Below are positions 52,717 through 60,588 of a stretch of 64,000 nt of DNA, piece after piece (the stretch's first letter is position 1; every line of letters starts with the position of its first letter). The stretch is from Methylobacterium terricola (lineage in GTDB: Bacteria > Pseudomonadota > Alphaproteobacteria > Rhizobiales > Beijerinckiaceae). The notes under the pieces were generated by a model, which worked only from the letters and a program-made list of their open reading frames with translations, was not told where the DNA came from and ran no database searches. A program made the position numbers and the translations under genes. The stretch spans positions 558,001 through 622,000 of the forward strand of contig NZ_VDDA01000002.1 of the NCBI RefSeq assembly GCF_006151805.1, written 5' to 3'.

Positions 52717-53493
52717 ATGCTGCAACCCATCAAGACACTCGCGCGCGACCACCCCGTAATCCGGGCGCTGCTGCTGCGGGCGCTCGCCCGGGTGCGCCGT
52801 CTCGCCCACGCGCCGCCGGGCCTCTACGCGCTGTGCTACCACCACGTGCCGGAGCGCCACCGGGACGGGTTCGCGGCACAGATCGCCCATCTGCAGCGGC
52901 ACGGCCGCTTCGTCGGGGCCGACGAGGCGGTGGCGTTGCTGCGCGACGGCACCGTCTGCGCGCAGCGCCACTTCCTCGTCACCTTCGACGACGGCTACGC
53001 CGACACCGTCGAGGTCGCCCTGCCGGTTCTGCGCGCGGCCGGCGTGCCGGCGATCCTGTTCCTGGTCGCCGACTGGCTCGACGCCCCGCCCGCGACGCCG
53101 CCCGGCCCCTATGCCGACCGCGCCCTGGTGGCGGAGTGGCTCGCCGCCGGCCTGGAGATCGGCTCGCACAGCCTCACGCATGCCCGCATCGCGACCCTCG
53201 GTGACGACGCCGCCGCGCGGGAGATCGCGGCCTCCCGCAACGCCCTTGAAGCCGCCCTCGGGCAGCCGGTCCGGCACTTCGCCTGCCCGTGGGGCGTGGC
53301 GGAGAGCGACTACCGGCCCGGACGCGACCCGGGCCTGGCCCTGGGCAGCGGCTACGCCACCTTCTTCACCACCCGGCGCGGCGTCGCCACGGGTGCCGCC
53401 GATCTCGCGGCGATGCCGCGCCACGTCCTCGAACCGGAATGGCCGTTGCACGAGCTCGATGCCCTGATGGGAGCCCGCCTTGGGAGAGGCTGA
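52717..53493 (+). CDS. NodB-type polysaccharide deacetylase
   Basis: A 258-residue carbohydrate-esterase family 4 protein. The metal/catalytic motifs are visible: YALCYHHVPERH, FLVTFDDGYADTVE (TFDDG), GSHSLTHARI (HSxTH) and HFACPWGVAESDYRPG. No obvious signal peptide in the start at 52717; an N-terminal extension upstream is open but without homology. It likely removes N-acetyl groups from the EPS, which would be active if exported or if acting on cytoplasmic intermediates. It overlaps the next GT gene by 14 bases. Confidence 0.92.
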   Translation: MLQPIKTLARDHPVIRALLLRALARVRRLAHAPPGLYALCYHHVPERHRDGFAAQIAHLQRHGRFVGADEAVALLRDGTVCAQRHFLVTFDDGYADTVEVALPVLRAAGVPAILFLVADWLDAPPATPPGPYADRALVAEWLAAGLEIGSHSLTHARIATLGDDAAAREIAASRNALEAALGQPVRHFACPWGVAESDYRPGRDPGLALGSGYATFFTTRRGVATGAADLAAMPRHVLEPEWPLHELDALMGARLGRG

Positions 53494-54583
53494 GCGTCCG
53501 GTCGTCGTCGTCACCGGGGCGCTCGCGCCCTACACGCAGGTGCTCTACCGGGCCCTCGCCGCGTCCCTCGACCGGCCGCTGACCGTGCTCGCCTGCGCGG
53601 CCCGCGAGCCGGCGCGGCAATGGGAGCTCGCGGCGGCGGACGGGTACCGGTTCGCGGTGCTGCCGGGCCTGCGCTGGCATCGCGACGCGGTGCGCAACCT
53701 CTACGTCAATCCGGGCGTCGTTCCCCGGCTCGCGCGGTTGCGGCCTCGCGCCGTGATCCTCAACGACTTCTCGCCCACCATGGCGATGGCGGCGCTCGCC
53801 GCGCGGATGCTGAGGATTCCCTACGGGATCCGCACCGACGGCGTGCCGGAGACCGATCCGGGCGCGCGCTCGCGGACGCACCGGGTCTTGCGGCGGACGA
53901 TCGTCCCGGGCGCCGCCTTCGGCCTGGCGCCGAGCGAGGGCAGCCGGACCCTGCTGGCCTCCTACGGGCTGGCGCCGGCGCGCATCTTCCGCGCGCCGCT
54001 GTTTCCCGCCTGGACGCCCCGCGGGAGGCTGCCCGCAGCCGAGGACCGGCCCTACGACGTGCTGTTCTGCGGCATCCTCAACGAGGAGGTGAAGGGCGCG
54101 CGCTTCTTCACCGACGTGATGCGGGCCTGCGCCGCCGCCGGGCGTCCCCTGCGGGTGCGGGTGGCCGGTGACGGCCCGCTGCGGCCCGAGATGACGGCGC
54201 GCCTCGCGGAAGCCGGGATCCCGGCCCGATTCGACGGCTACCTCGACCAGGAGGCCTTAGGTGAGGCCCATGCCTCGGCCCGGCTGCTGCTGTTCCCGAG
54301 CCGCGGCGACGTCTGGGGCATCGTCGTCAACGAGGCGTTGCAGAGCGGCGCGGCGGTCCTGGCCTCGCCCCATTCCGGCGCGGCGCGGGAGTTGCTCGAA
54401 GCGCGCGGCTGCGGCGTGGTGCGGCCGCTCGATGTCGCGGACTGGGCGCACACGACCCTCTCGCTCCTCGACGATCCGGACCGGCGGGCGCGGCTGCGCG
54501 CCGCGGCAGAGCAGGCCCTGCCGGATGTCGCGCTCGACCGGGCGGTGGAGGGCTACCGGGCGGGGCTCGCATCGGTCGTCTGA
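53480..54583 (+). CDS. GT4-like glycosyltransferase
   Basis: A 367-residue GT-B-fold protein. The N-terminal domain has VVTGALAPYTQVLYRALAAS and ILNDFSPTMAMAALAARMLR; the C-terminal domain has YDVLFCGILNEEVKGARFFT and PSRGDVWGIVVNEALQSGAA. The usual EX7E motif reads D-x7-E (first Glu replaced by Asp). The TTG start overlaps the deacetylase end by 14 bases and is coupled to it. It likely adds one sugar of the EPS repeat. Donor unknown. Confidence 0.88.
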   Translation: MGEAERPVVVVTGALAPYTQVLYRALAASLDRPLTVLACAAREPARQWELAAADGYRFAVLPGLRWHRDAVRNLYVNPGVVPRLARLRPRAVILNDFSPTMAMAALAARMLRIPYGIRTDGVPETDPGARSRTHRVLRRTIVPGAAFGLAPSEGSRTLLASYGLAPARIFRAPLFPAWTPRGRLPAAEDRPYDVLFCGILNEEVKGARFFTDVMRACAAAGRPLRVRVAGDGPLRPEMTARLAEAGIPARFDGYLDQEALGEAHASARLLLFPSRGDVWGIVVNEALQSGAAVLASPHSGAARELLEARGCGVVRPLDVADWAHTTLSLLDDPDRRARLRAAAEQALPDVALDRAVEGYRAGLASVV

Positions 54584-54709
54584 CGCGGATCGAGTCAGGC
54601 AGCTGCCTTCATGAGGGTCGCGACCTCCCCGGAAGCGGCATCCCCCTCCCGAGCCCTGCTGGCGCGGTCCCGGCTCCTCCAAATGGGGGGCCGGTTCGGG
54701 AGGATCCCG

Positions 54710-55051
54710 TCACGTCCGATCCCATTCCAGACCCGCCGCCGCGAGCATGGCCCCGTCGAGGCCGCCCGCCGACAAAGCCTCGCGCAGGGCGGTCGCATCG
54801 GCGTAGATCATCACGTCGCAGGCCGGATCGCCGCCCTGCAGGCAGGTCCGGATCACGTATCGCCCATCCGCCATGCGGTACAGGGTCTGGGTCACCGGAA
54901 CGGCATCCCCGGGAGGGCTCGCCGCACGGGCGATCGGTTCGGCGAACAGGCTTACCACGTCGCGCGGGGGCCCGGAGACCGGACGCGGCGGCACCGCCGG
55001 GGACTGAACCGGGTGCCGCTTCCGGGGAAAGGTCGCGTGGCTCTCTGGCAT
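54710..55051 (-). CDS. Hypothetical protein
   Basis: A 113-residue soluble protein starting MPESHATFPRKRHPVQSPAV. The N-terminal half is Pro-rich and probably disordered. The C-terminal half has LYRMADGRYVIRTCLQGGDP and VMIYADATALREALSAGGLD, a small alpha/beta fold. The ATG at 55051 is chosen because AGGATGACG precedes it. No family is recognised. Convergent with the EPS glycosyltransferase. Its promoter region is AT-rich (55130-55160). Confidence 0.55.
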   Translation of the reverse strand: MPESHATFPRKRHPVQSPAVPPRPVSGPPRDVVSLFAEPIARAASPPGDAVPVTQTLYRMADGRYVIRTCLQGGDPACDVMIYADATALREALSAGGLDGAMLAAAGLEWDRT

Positions 55052-55167
55052 CGTCATCCTGCGATCATGGCGCCCTGACAATCTTATCGAGTATTCACGG
55101 CCGATCCGCATCCTCCGGTCGTTACCCCAGCCCAGACAAACAACTTAAAGTTTTTATTGTCTCCCGG

Positions 55168-55258
55168 CGCATGACCGCGGGACTGGTGCGGGACAGCCCC
55201 ATAGAACGGCAACACTCGGCCAGCCGCACCACCGATTTAGCGCATGACTGGTGCGGGA
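55168..55258. repeat. Direct repeat in the 256-base gap before the Lrp-type gene
   Basis: GCGCATGAC at 55167-55175 and 55240-55248, and GACTGGTGCGGGA at 55181-55193 and 55246-55258, are repeated in the same order with different spacing. The sequence lies between a hypothetical gene and an Lrp-type regulator. It may be a decayed duplication or regulator sites. Confidence 0.4.
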
Positions 55259-55307
55259 GTCAGGTTTTCACCGTTAAAAACTGCGCAGGGGCCCCGGGGG
55301 AGCGGCA

Positions 55308-55790
55308 TTAGGCCTCGGGCGGGCCGTGATCGAGGGGCGCGATCGGCTCGTCCTTGATCTGCTCGAGGGCGAGCGCGGTGCGCACCGTGCGGACGTTGGG
55401 AAGGCCGGTGAGGTGCCCGACGAGCTGCTGGAAGGCACCGAGATTCGGCGCGACGCATTTGAGCAGGAAGTCGGTCTCGCCCGACAGCGTCCAGCACTCG
55501 CGCACCATCGGCCAGCCGCGCATCTCCGCCGCGAAGGCCGCGAGCTCGGCCTGGCCCTGCGCGGCGAGCTGCACCATGGCGAAGCACACCACCTCGTAGC
55601 CGAGCGCCTTCGGCTCGAGCAGTGCGCGGTAGCCCCGGATGATGCCGGCCTCCTCGAGGGCCCGGACCCGGCGCAGGCAGGGCGGCGCCGACAGGCCGAC
55701 GCGCCGGGCCAGCTCCACGTTGGTGATGGAGCCGTCGGCCTGCAGCTCCCGGAGGATCGCCCAGTCGATGGCGTCGAGACGGGCGGGCAA
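55308..55790 (-). CDS. Lrp/AsnC-family transcriptional regulator
   Basis: A 160-residue regulator. The helix-turn-helix is LDAIDWAILRELQADGSITN followed by VELARRVGLSAPPCLRRVRA, and the C-terminal RAM domain has ALEEAGIIRGYRALLEPKAL and VRECWTLSGETDFLLKCVAP. It is typical of amino-acid-responsive regulators. The start is TTG at 55790; no better Met is available and the ribosome-binding site is weak. No obvious target gene is adjacent (folC is divergent). Confidence 0.9.
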   Translation of the reverse strand: MPARLDAIDWAILRELQADGSITNVELARRVGLSAPPCLRRVRALEEAGIIRGYRALLEPKALGYEVVCFAMVQLAAQGQAELAAFAAEMRGWPMVRECWTLSGETDFLLKCVAPNLGAFQQLVGHLTGLPNVRTVRTALALEQIKDEPIAPLDHGPPEA

Positions 55791-56022
55791 GGCGGCGGGC
55801 GATCCTGAGGCGGGGCGGGATCAAGCTGAGTAGCCGGCCGCGGGAGCGGGCACAAGGCAAGCCGGCACAAGGCCGGCGCCGGTTGCCCGTCGCGGGCTCG
55901 TCTCTTATGGGGGGCTGTCCGCGTGACTGGCGAGGTTCAAGGTGGCCGAAACCACCGGGGAGCGCGGGCGTCCTCCTGCCGCTCGCCTGGGCACCCTCCC
56001 CGACTCGACCCACGGGTGACCC

Positions 56023-57342
56023 ATGATGGCCGCGCCGACGAAAGCCGCGCACGACGCTTCTTCCCCGCCCTGCTCCCTGCCCGGGGTGCTGGACCGCCTC
56101 GACCGACTGACCGACTGGGAGAAGCGCCCCCGGGGCGGGATGCGGGTCGGGCTCGGCCCGATGCGCGACCTGCTCGCCCGCCTCGGCGACCCGCAGGCGT
56201 GCCTGCCGGTGGTCCATGTCGGCGGCACCAAGGGCAAGGGCTCGGTCTGCGCCCTGATCGAGGCCGGGCTGATGCGGGCCGGGCTGCGGGTCGGGCGCTA
56301 CGCCTCGCCCCACGTCGAATCGGTCACCGAGCGGGTGTGCCTCCAGGGGATCCCGGTCGGGGCGGCCCGGCTCGCTGGGGCGCTGACCCGGGCGCTCGAC
56401 GCCCACGAGGCGGCGCGGCGCGGCGGCACCGCCGGGGCCGACGCGACCTGGTTCGATGTCCTGACCGCGGCCGGCTTCACGCTGTTCGGCGAGGCCGGGC
56501 TCGACTGGGCGGTGGTCGAGGTCGGGCTCGGCGGGCGCCTCGACTCGACCAACGCGGTCGACGGGAAGGTCGCGGTCATCACTAATATCGGGCTCGAGCA
56601 TACCGAGATCCTCGGCCACACCCGTGCGGCGATCGCCGCCGAGAAGGTCGGCATCCTGAAACCCGGCGCGGCGCTCGTCACGACGCTGCCCCCGGACGAC
56701 GAGGCCGGGGCCGTCGTCGCCGCCCGCGCCGCCGCCCTCGGTTGCCCGGTCCTGCGCCCGGCGACCGCACCCAGCGCCTCGATCGCCGCGGAGAACGCGG
56801 CGTTGGCCGGTCTCGTCCTCGATCGTCTCGGCGCGGGCGGGGTGCGCGGCCGAGACGGCGCCCCCCTGCATGCCGGCCTGCTCGACGCCGCGGCCCGCGC
56901 GAGCGCCAGCCTGCCCGGGCGCCTGGAACGCCGGGTGATCCGCACCGCCCGCGGCCCGGTGCCGGTGGTGCTCGACGGCGCCCACGTGCCGTTCAACCTC
57001 GCGGCGGTCCTGCACGACCTAGGCGGCGATCCGACTCTCGCCGGCCCCTGCACGGCTCTCGTCGCGCTTGCCGGCGACAAGGACGCGGCCGGCTTCCTCG
57101 CGGTGCTGGCCCGGCATGCCGCGGCCATCGTCGGCACCGAGATGCCGGAGCGGCGCGGCCACGCCGCCGCCGCGCTCCGGGCGCTCGCCGCCGGCGAAGG
57201 GGTGGAGGCGGAGGCGGTGGCCCTGCCGGAGGCGGGCCTCGCCCGCGCGACGGAACTGGCGGCCCGGCGCGGCGGCTGGCTGCTGGTCACGGGCTCGCTC
57301 CACCTCGTCGGGGCGCTACGGGGCTCGACCGGCCTCGAGTGA
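56023..57342 (+). CDS. folC: Bifunctional dihydrofolate/folylpolyglutamate synthase
   Basis: Adds glutamate to dihydropteroate and to folates. 439 residues. The ATP-binding P-loop is VVHVGGTKGKGSVCALIE, followed by GRYASPHVESVTERVCLQG, DWAVVEVGLGGRLDSTNAVD, and TNIGLEHTEILGHTRAAIAA. The C-terminal domain has VVLDGAHVPFNLAAVL and LVALAGDKDAAGFLAVLARH. The start ATGATG at 56023 follows GGGTGACCC. In many relatives folC follows accD; here it stands alone after an Lrp gene. Confidence 0.96.
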   Translation: MMAAPTKAAHDASSPPCSLPGVLDRLDRLTDWEKRPRGGMRVGLGPMRDLLARLGDPQACLPVVHVGGTKGKGSVCALIEAGLMRAGLRVGRYASPHVESVTERVCLQGIPVGAARLAGALTRALDAHEAARRGGTAGADATWFDVLTAAGFTLFGEAGLDWAVVEVGLGGRLDSTNAVDGKVAVITNIGLEHTEILGHTRAAIAAEKVGILKPGAALVTTLPPDDEAGAVVAARAAALGCPVLRPATAPSASIAAENAALAGLVLDRLGAGGVRGRDGAPLHAGLLDAAARASASLPGRLERRVIRTARGPVPVVLDGAHVPFNLAAVLHDLGGDPTLAGPCTALVALAGDKDAAGFLAVLARHAAAIVGTEMPERRGHAAAALRALAAGEGVEAEAVALPEAGLARATELAARRGGWLLVTGSLHLVGALRGSTGLE

Positions 57343-57389
57343 CCCGCCGCTCGGGCGAGCCCTCGGATGCGCCGATGCGCGAACCAGCC

Positions 57390-57536
57390 TCAGCCGCTGG
57401 GCTCCCCGTGCGCGAGGTTCCCCGGTTTCGCCCGGGGCCAGGGCTTGAACCGGATATACTGCTCGATCGAGAAGGCGCCGCCGCCGAGAGCGAGCAGGGC
57501 GAGAAGGGCTTCGCGGAAATCTCCAGGGTTCGTCAT
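57390..57536 (-). CDS. Very small hypothetical protein
   Basis: A 48-residue frame starting MTNPGDFREALLALLALGGG and ending with a basic segment (FKPWPRAKPGNLAHGEPSG). The middle could be a short membrane helix. No ribosome-binding site is convincing and no family is recognised. It lies convergent to folC. This is weakly supported. Confidence 0.3.
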   Translation of the reverse strand: MTNPGDFREALLALLALGGGAFSIEQYIRFKPWPRAKPGNLAHGEPSG

Positions 57537-57716
57537 GGCGCTTACCCGCAGTTCGATGGATTTTGTCAGGTCTTGCAGCGGTCGCCGTCCCGCCGCACTC
57601 AGACAATGGCCGAGGATCTCCTGGGTTGCAGGCTGCCCCCGACGAAACGACATCGAGGGCATTACAATGTCTTCATGCAGGGCGGCCGCGCAGCCCGGTT
57701 TGCAATTGCCGGAGGC

Positions 57717-58433
57717 TCAGCGCAGCAGCGCCAGGGCGAGCGGCACCAGCACCGCGGTCAGGAAGGCGTTGAGCCCCATGGCGATGCCCGCGAAGGTGCC
57801 GGCGACCTCGCTGACCTGGAAGGCGCGGGCGGTGCCGATGCCGTGGGCGGCGAGCCCCGCCGCGAAGCCGCGGGCGCGGTAATCGCGGATGCCGAGATGG
57901 TCGAGGAGCGGCGTCACCATGATGGCGCCGAGGATGCCGGTGAGGATCACCAGCACGGCGGTCAGGGTCGGATCGCCGCCGAGGGCCGAGGTGATCCCCA
58001 TGGCGACGCTGGCGGTGACGGATTTCGGCGCGAGCGCGATCAGGACCGCATCCGGGACGCCGAGGAGCTTCGCCGTGCCGATGCCGGTGGCGAGCGCCAC
58101 CGTGGAGCCGACCACCAGGGCCGCCAGCATCGGCACCAGCACCCGGGTCACCGTCTTGCGGTGCTCGTAGAGCGGGATCGCCAGGGCGACCGTGGCCGGC
58201 CCGAGCAGAAAGTGCACGAATTGCGCGCCCTCGAAATAGACCGCGTAGGGCGTGCGGGTGACGATCAGCACCAGGCCGACCATCCAGATCGCGTGCAGCA
58301 CCGGGTTGGCGAGCGGATGGCGCCCGGTGGCGGCGGATACCCGGTCGGCGATGACGTAGGCGGTGAGCGTCACGGTGAGCCATAGGAGCGGCGTGCGCGA
58401 CAGGAACACCCAGAGGGCGAAATCCCCGGTCAT
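57717..58433 (-). CDS. lrgB: LrgB/CidB family membrane protein
   Basis: A 238-residue polytopic protein with about seven spans. The family pattern is complete: FLLGPATVALAIPLYEHRKT, LAPKSVTASVAMGITSALGG, GILGAIMVTPLLDHLGIRDY and AAHGIGTARAFQVSEVAGTF. In E. coli and other bacteria LrgB-type proteins, with LrgA, move small organic anions such as glycolate or pyruvate; in Staphylococcus they are linked to holin-like control. lrgA ends 41 bases upstream. The two form a transporter unit. Confidence 0.94.
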   Translation of the reverse strand: MTGDFALWVFLSRTPLLWLTVTLTAYVIADRVSAATGRHPLANPVLHAIWMVGLVLIVTRTPYAVYFEGAQFVHFLLGPATVALAIPLYEHRKTVTRVLVPMLAALVVGSTVALATGIGTAKLLGVPDAVLIALAPKSVTASVAMGITSALGGDPTLTAVLVILTGILGAIMVTPLLDHLGIRDYRARGFAAGLAAHGIGTARAFQVSEVAGTFAGIAMGLNAFLTAVLVPLALALLR

Positions 58434-58474
58434 CGCCCGATTCTCATCGCCAAGGCCTCATCATCGCCGCCGTC

Positions 58475-58846
58475 TCATCGTCCGACCCATTTGGCGACGG
58501 ACAGGAACGTGTAGACGGTGGCGACGAGGGCGAGCGCCGTCGAGACCACCAAAGCCGCCGCCAGCGCGACGCCGTGGGCCGCCAGCACGTCGAGCCGTCC
58601 GATGACGCCGGCTCCCGCCGGCACGAACAGCAGCGACAGATGGGCGAGCAGACCCTTGCCGGTGCGCTCCAGCGTGCCGTCGGTGAGCGGTGCCGGCCAT
58701 CCCCCGGGCCGCCGATCGCGCAGGGCCAGCACCGCGAGGAGCAGGGCCATGCCGACGACGGGACCCGGCACGGGCAGCGCGAAGCCACGGGCGACGATCT
58801 CGCCGGCGAGCTGGCACAGCAGCAGCAGGGTGAGGCTGAGGATCAT
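58475..58846 (-). CDS. lrgA: LrgA/CidA family membrane protein
   Basis: A 123-residue protein with four predicted spans: MILSLTLLLLCQLAGEIVAR, LPVPGPVVGMALLLAVLALR, LLAHLSLLFVPAGAGVIGRL and AAALVVSTALALVATVYTFL. The PVPGPVVGMALLL and LSLLFVPAGAG motifs define LrgA/CidA. Its ATG overlaps the stop of the upstream amidotransferase (ATGA). It works with lrgB. Glycolate/pyruvate transport is the likely function; a holin-like role is not supported here. Confidence 0.94.
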   Translation of the reverse strand: MILSLTLLLLCQLAGEIVARGFALPVPGPVVGMALLLAVLALRDRRPGGWPAPLTDGTLERTGKGLLAHLSLLFVPAGAGVIGRLDVLAAHGVALAAALVVSTALALVATVYTFLSVAKWVGR

Positions 58847-59646
58847 GAGGCGGCGAGGACCTTCGGCCTTGCCCCCACCCCTGTCCCCGCCAGCCAATGG
58901 TCGAGGAACGCGTCGAGCCAGGCGACCACGCGGCCGTCATGCATCAGCCGGCCCTCGATCTGCCGCGCCCGGTCCTGCGCGCCGGGCAGGCGCAGGCGCT
59001 CGGCGGCCCGCACGGTCCAGCGGCAGATCATGGCGTGGGTGACCTCCGGGTGGAACTGGAAGCCGAAGGCCGACTTCCCGACCCGGATCGCCTGGGTCGG
59101 GAAGTCGTCGCCGGTGGCGAGCGTCTCGGCCCCGGCCGGGCAGGTGAAGCCCTCGCGGTGCCAGTGATAGACGTGCGACGGCCAGGGCTGGCCGATCTCG
59201 TCCGCGAAGTCGCGTCCCGCCGCGGTCGGGAGCAGCGGGTAGTACCCGATCTCGGCCCGCCCCTCCGGATGGGCGCAGACCGTGGCGCCGAGGCCCTTCG
59301 CCAGCATCTGCGCGCCGAGGCACAGGCCGAGGAACGGCCGCTCCTCGCGAAGGGGCACCTGGATCCAGTCGATCTCCTCGCGCACGAAGGCGTCGCCGTC
59401 ATTGGCGCTCATCGGGCCGCCGAAGATCACCGCCCCGGCATGGTCGCGCATCGTCTCCGGCAGGGGATCGCCGAAGCGGGGCCGGCGGATGTCGAGGGGA
59501 TAGCCGCGCTCGAGGAACAGCCGCCCGAGGCGCCCCGGGGTCGATTGCTCCTGGTGCAGGACCAGCAGCACGGGCCGGCGGTCGGACTCGGGCTGGCCGC
59601 CCGTGCGAGAGTTCACCGTGCGAGAGTTCACCGTGCAAGCGTTCAT
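58843..59646 (-). CDS. Class I glutamine amidotransferase-like protein
   Basis: A 267-residue GATase1-domain protein. The nucleophile Cys is in FLGLCLGAQMLAKGLGA, and the His-Glu pair is in FGFQFHPEVTHAMICRW, so the triad is complete. Free-standing proteins of this type are often annotated as GMP-synthase-like or gamma-glutamyl hydrolases. The first ~15 residues carry a tandem VNSRT repeat encoded by a 15-base repeat (59601-59645), so a downstream start may be the real one. It is followed by lrgA with a four-base overlap. The substrate is unknown. Confidence 0.9.
   Translation of the reverse strand: MNACTVNSRTVNSRTGGQPESDRRPVLLVLHQEQSTPGRLGRLFLERGYPLDIRRPRFGDPLPETMRDHAGAVIFGGPMSANDGDAFVREEIDWIQVPLREERPFLGLCLGAQMLAKGLGATVCAHPEGRAEIGYYPLLPTAAGRDFADEIGQPWPSHVYHWHREGFTCPAGAETLATGDDFPTQAIRVGKSAFGFQFHPEVTHAMICRWTVRAAERLRLPGAQDRARQIEGRLMHDGRVVAWLDAFLDHWLAGTGVGARPKVLAAS
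59601..59645 (-). repeat. In-frame 15-base tandem repeat at the amidotransferase N-terminus
   Basis: Three adjacent 15-base units, two identical (CCGTGCGAGAGTTCA) and one with two differences (CCGTGCAAGCGTTCA), span 59601-59645 and encode the VNSRT-VNSRT start. As the length is a multiple of three, expansions would stay in frame. Confidence 0.75.
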
Positions 59647-59653
59647 CGCGGCG

Positions 59654-60136
59654 TCACCGGGCCGGCATCTGCTGGGCCGGCAGCCCCGCCAGGGCGACGG
59701 CCCGGGTCGCCGTGATCGCCGCGTCGTCGAAGCCGAGGAGCTGGCCGAGGCGCCAGACGAGATCGTCCTCGAATTCGTGCACCTGCCCGTCGGCGGCGGC
59801 CACCGCCCAGGCGAGGCCGAGCAGGCTGCGCCGCTCCTCCTCCGGCACGTCGCGGCCGATCATCTCGACGAGCTCGGCCACGTCGCGGGTCTGGTCGTCG
59901 AAGCCGATGGCGCGCTCGATCAAGGCCTTCGCCGCGGCCTCGGTCGGGGCGAAGCGGTGGGTCAGCAGGCGGGCGAGGCGGTCGCGCTCCACCGCCGCAA
60001 GGGTGCCGTCGACCCGCGCCACGTGGACGAGCAAGGCCGCGGCGGCGAGATGCGGCTCGTCGCCGGCATCGGGGGGCGAGACGGGCGCGCCGAACATCTC
60101 GGCGGCGTAGGCGCGAAGGCGGGCGATCAGGGGCAT
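59654..60136 (-). CDS. TerB-like protein
   Basis: A 160-residue helical protein of the TerB/DjlA-N fold. The repeated acidic helices contain LAAAALLVHVARVDGTLAAV and LLGLAWAVAAADGQVHEFED, both with the family A-D-G-x-x-x-x-x-E pattern. I chose the Met at 60136 (MPLIARLRAYAAEMFGAP); a start nine codons upstream is also open, and neither has a good ribosome-binding site. Free-standing TerB proteins are often linked to tellurite or envelope stress, but no other ter genes are nearby. Confidence 0.85.
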   Translation of the reverse strand: MPLIARLRAYAAEMFGAPVSPPDAGDEPHLAAAALLVHVARVDGTLAAVERDRLARLLTHRFAPTEAAAKALIERAIGFDDQTRDVAELVEMIGRDVPEEERRSLLGLAWAVAAADGQVHEFEDDLVWRLGQLLGFDDAAITATRAVALAGLPAQQMPAR

Positions 60137-60302
60137 TGGGGAGATTGAGATTTTTGGGTTCATTATGGTCGGGATTCGTCGCCTTCGCGTCAAGCGCCCC
60201 GGATCATCAAACGACACCGATCCGGCCGCCCGGCCTGCATCGCTGGTCTGCGTCGCGGCCCGGGCGCGGCGGAGGCCCTCGACGGAGGCCCCTCGTGGCT
60301 GG

Positions 60303-60358
60303 GGACCCTCTTGGCGGAGGACCCTCTTGGCGGAGGACCCTCTTGGCGGAGGACCCTT
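60303..60358. repeat. 16-base tandem repeat, 3.5 copies
   Basis: GGACCCTCTTGGCGGA is repeated exactly at 60303-60318, 60319-60334 and 60335-60350, with half a copy after it. It lies between the TerB-like gene and the tRNA. The unit length is not a multiple of three. Confidence 0.85.
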
Positions 60359-60422
60359 GCCAACCCGGACAGCGGCGGGTAAGAGGACGCCCATCGGCCG
60401 CCGGTTCACCGGCCCGGTCGGC

Positions 60423-60498
60423 GCCGCAATAGCTCAGCTGGTAGAGCACCTCATTCGTAATGAGGGGGTCGGGGGTTCGAATCCCTCTTGCGGCACCA
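60423..60498 (+). tRNA. tRNA-Thr (anticodon CGU)
   Basis: A complete 76-base cloverleaf including the encoded CCA. Acceptor stem GCCGCAA (60423-60429) pairs with TTGCGGC (60488-60494); D-loop AGCTCAGCTGGTAGAGC; anticodon stem CCTCA/TGAGG with loop TTCGTAA, giving anticodon CGT (CGU in RNA) for Thr codon ACG; T-arm GGGGGTTCGAATCCCTC. The CGU reading matches the GC-rich codon use. No terminator is obvious downstream. Confidence 0.97.
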
Positions 60499-60588
60499 CT
60501 CTCCTCCCCCGACAATCGACTGGATGCGGCGCCTCGCGGAGCGCTTGCCCGCGCGTGGCCGCCCCTCCCCCGGCAGAGCGATCAACCG

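Noticed and set aside
42428..54583. Exosortase/PEP-CTERM EPS system
   Set aside because: FemAB-like and deacetylase genes resemble those loci, but there is no exosortase, no PEP-CTERM protein and no PrsT/PrsK-type gene in the window.
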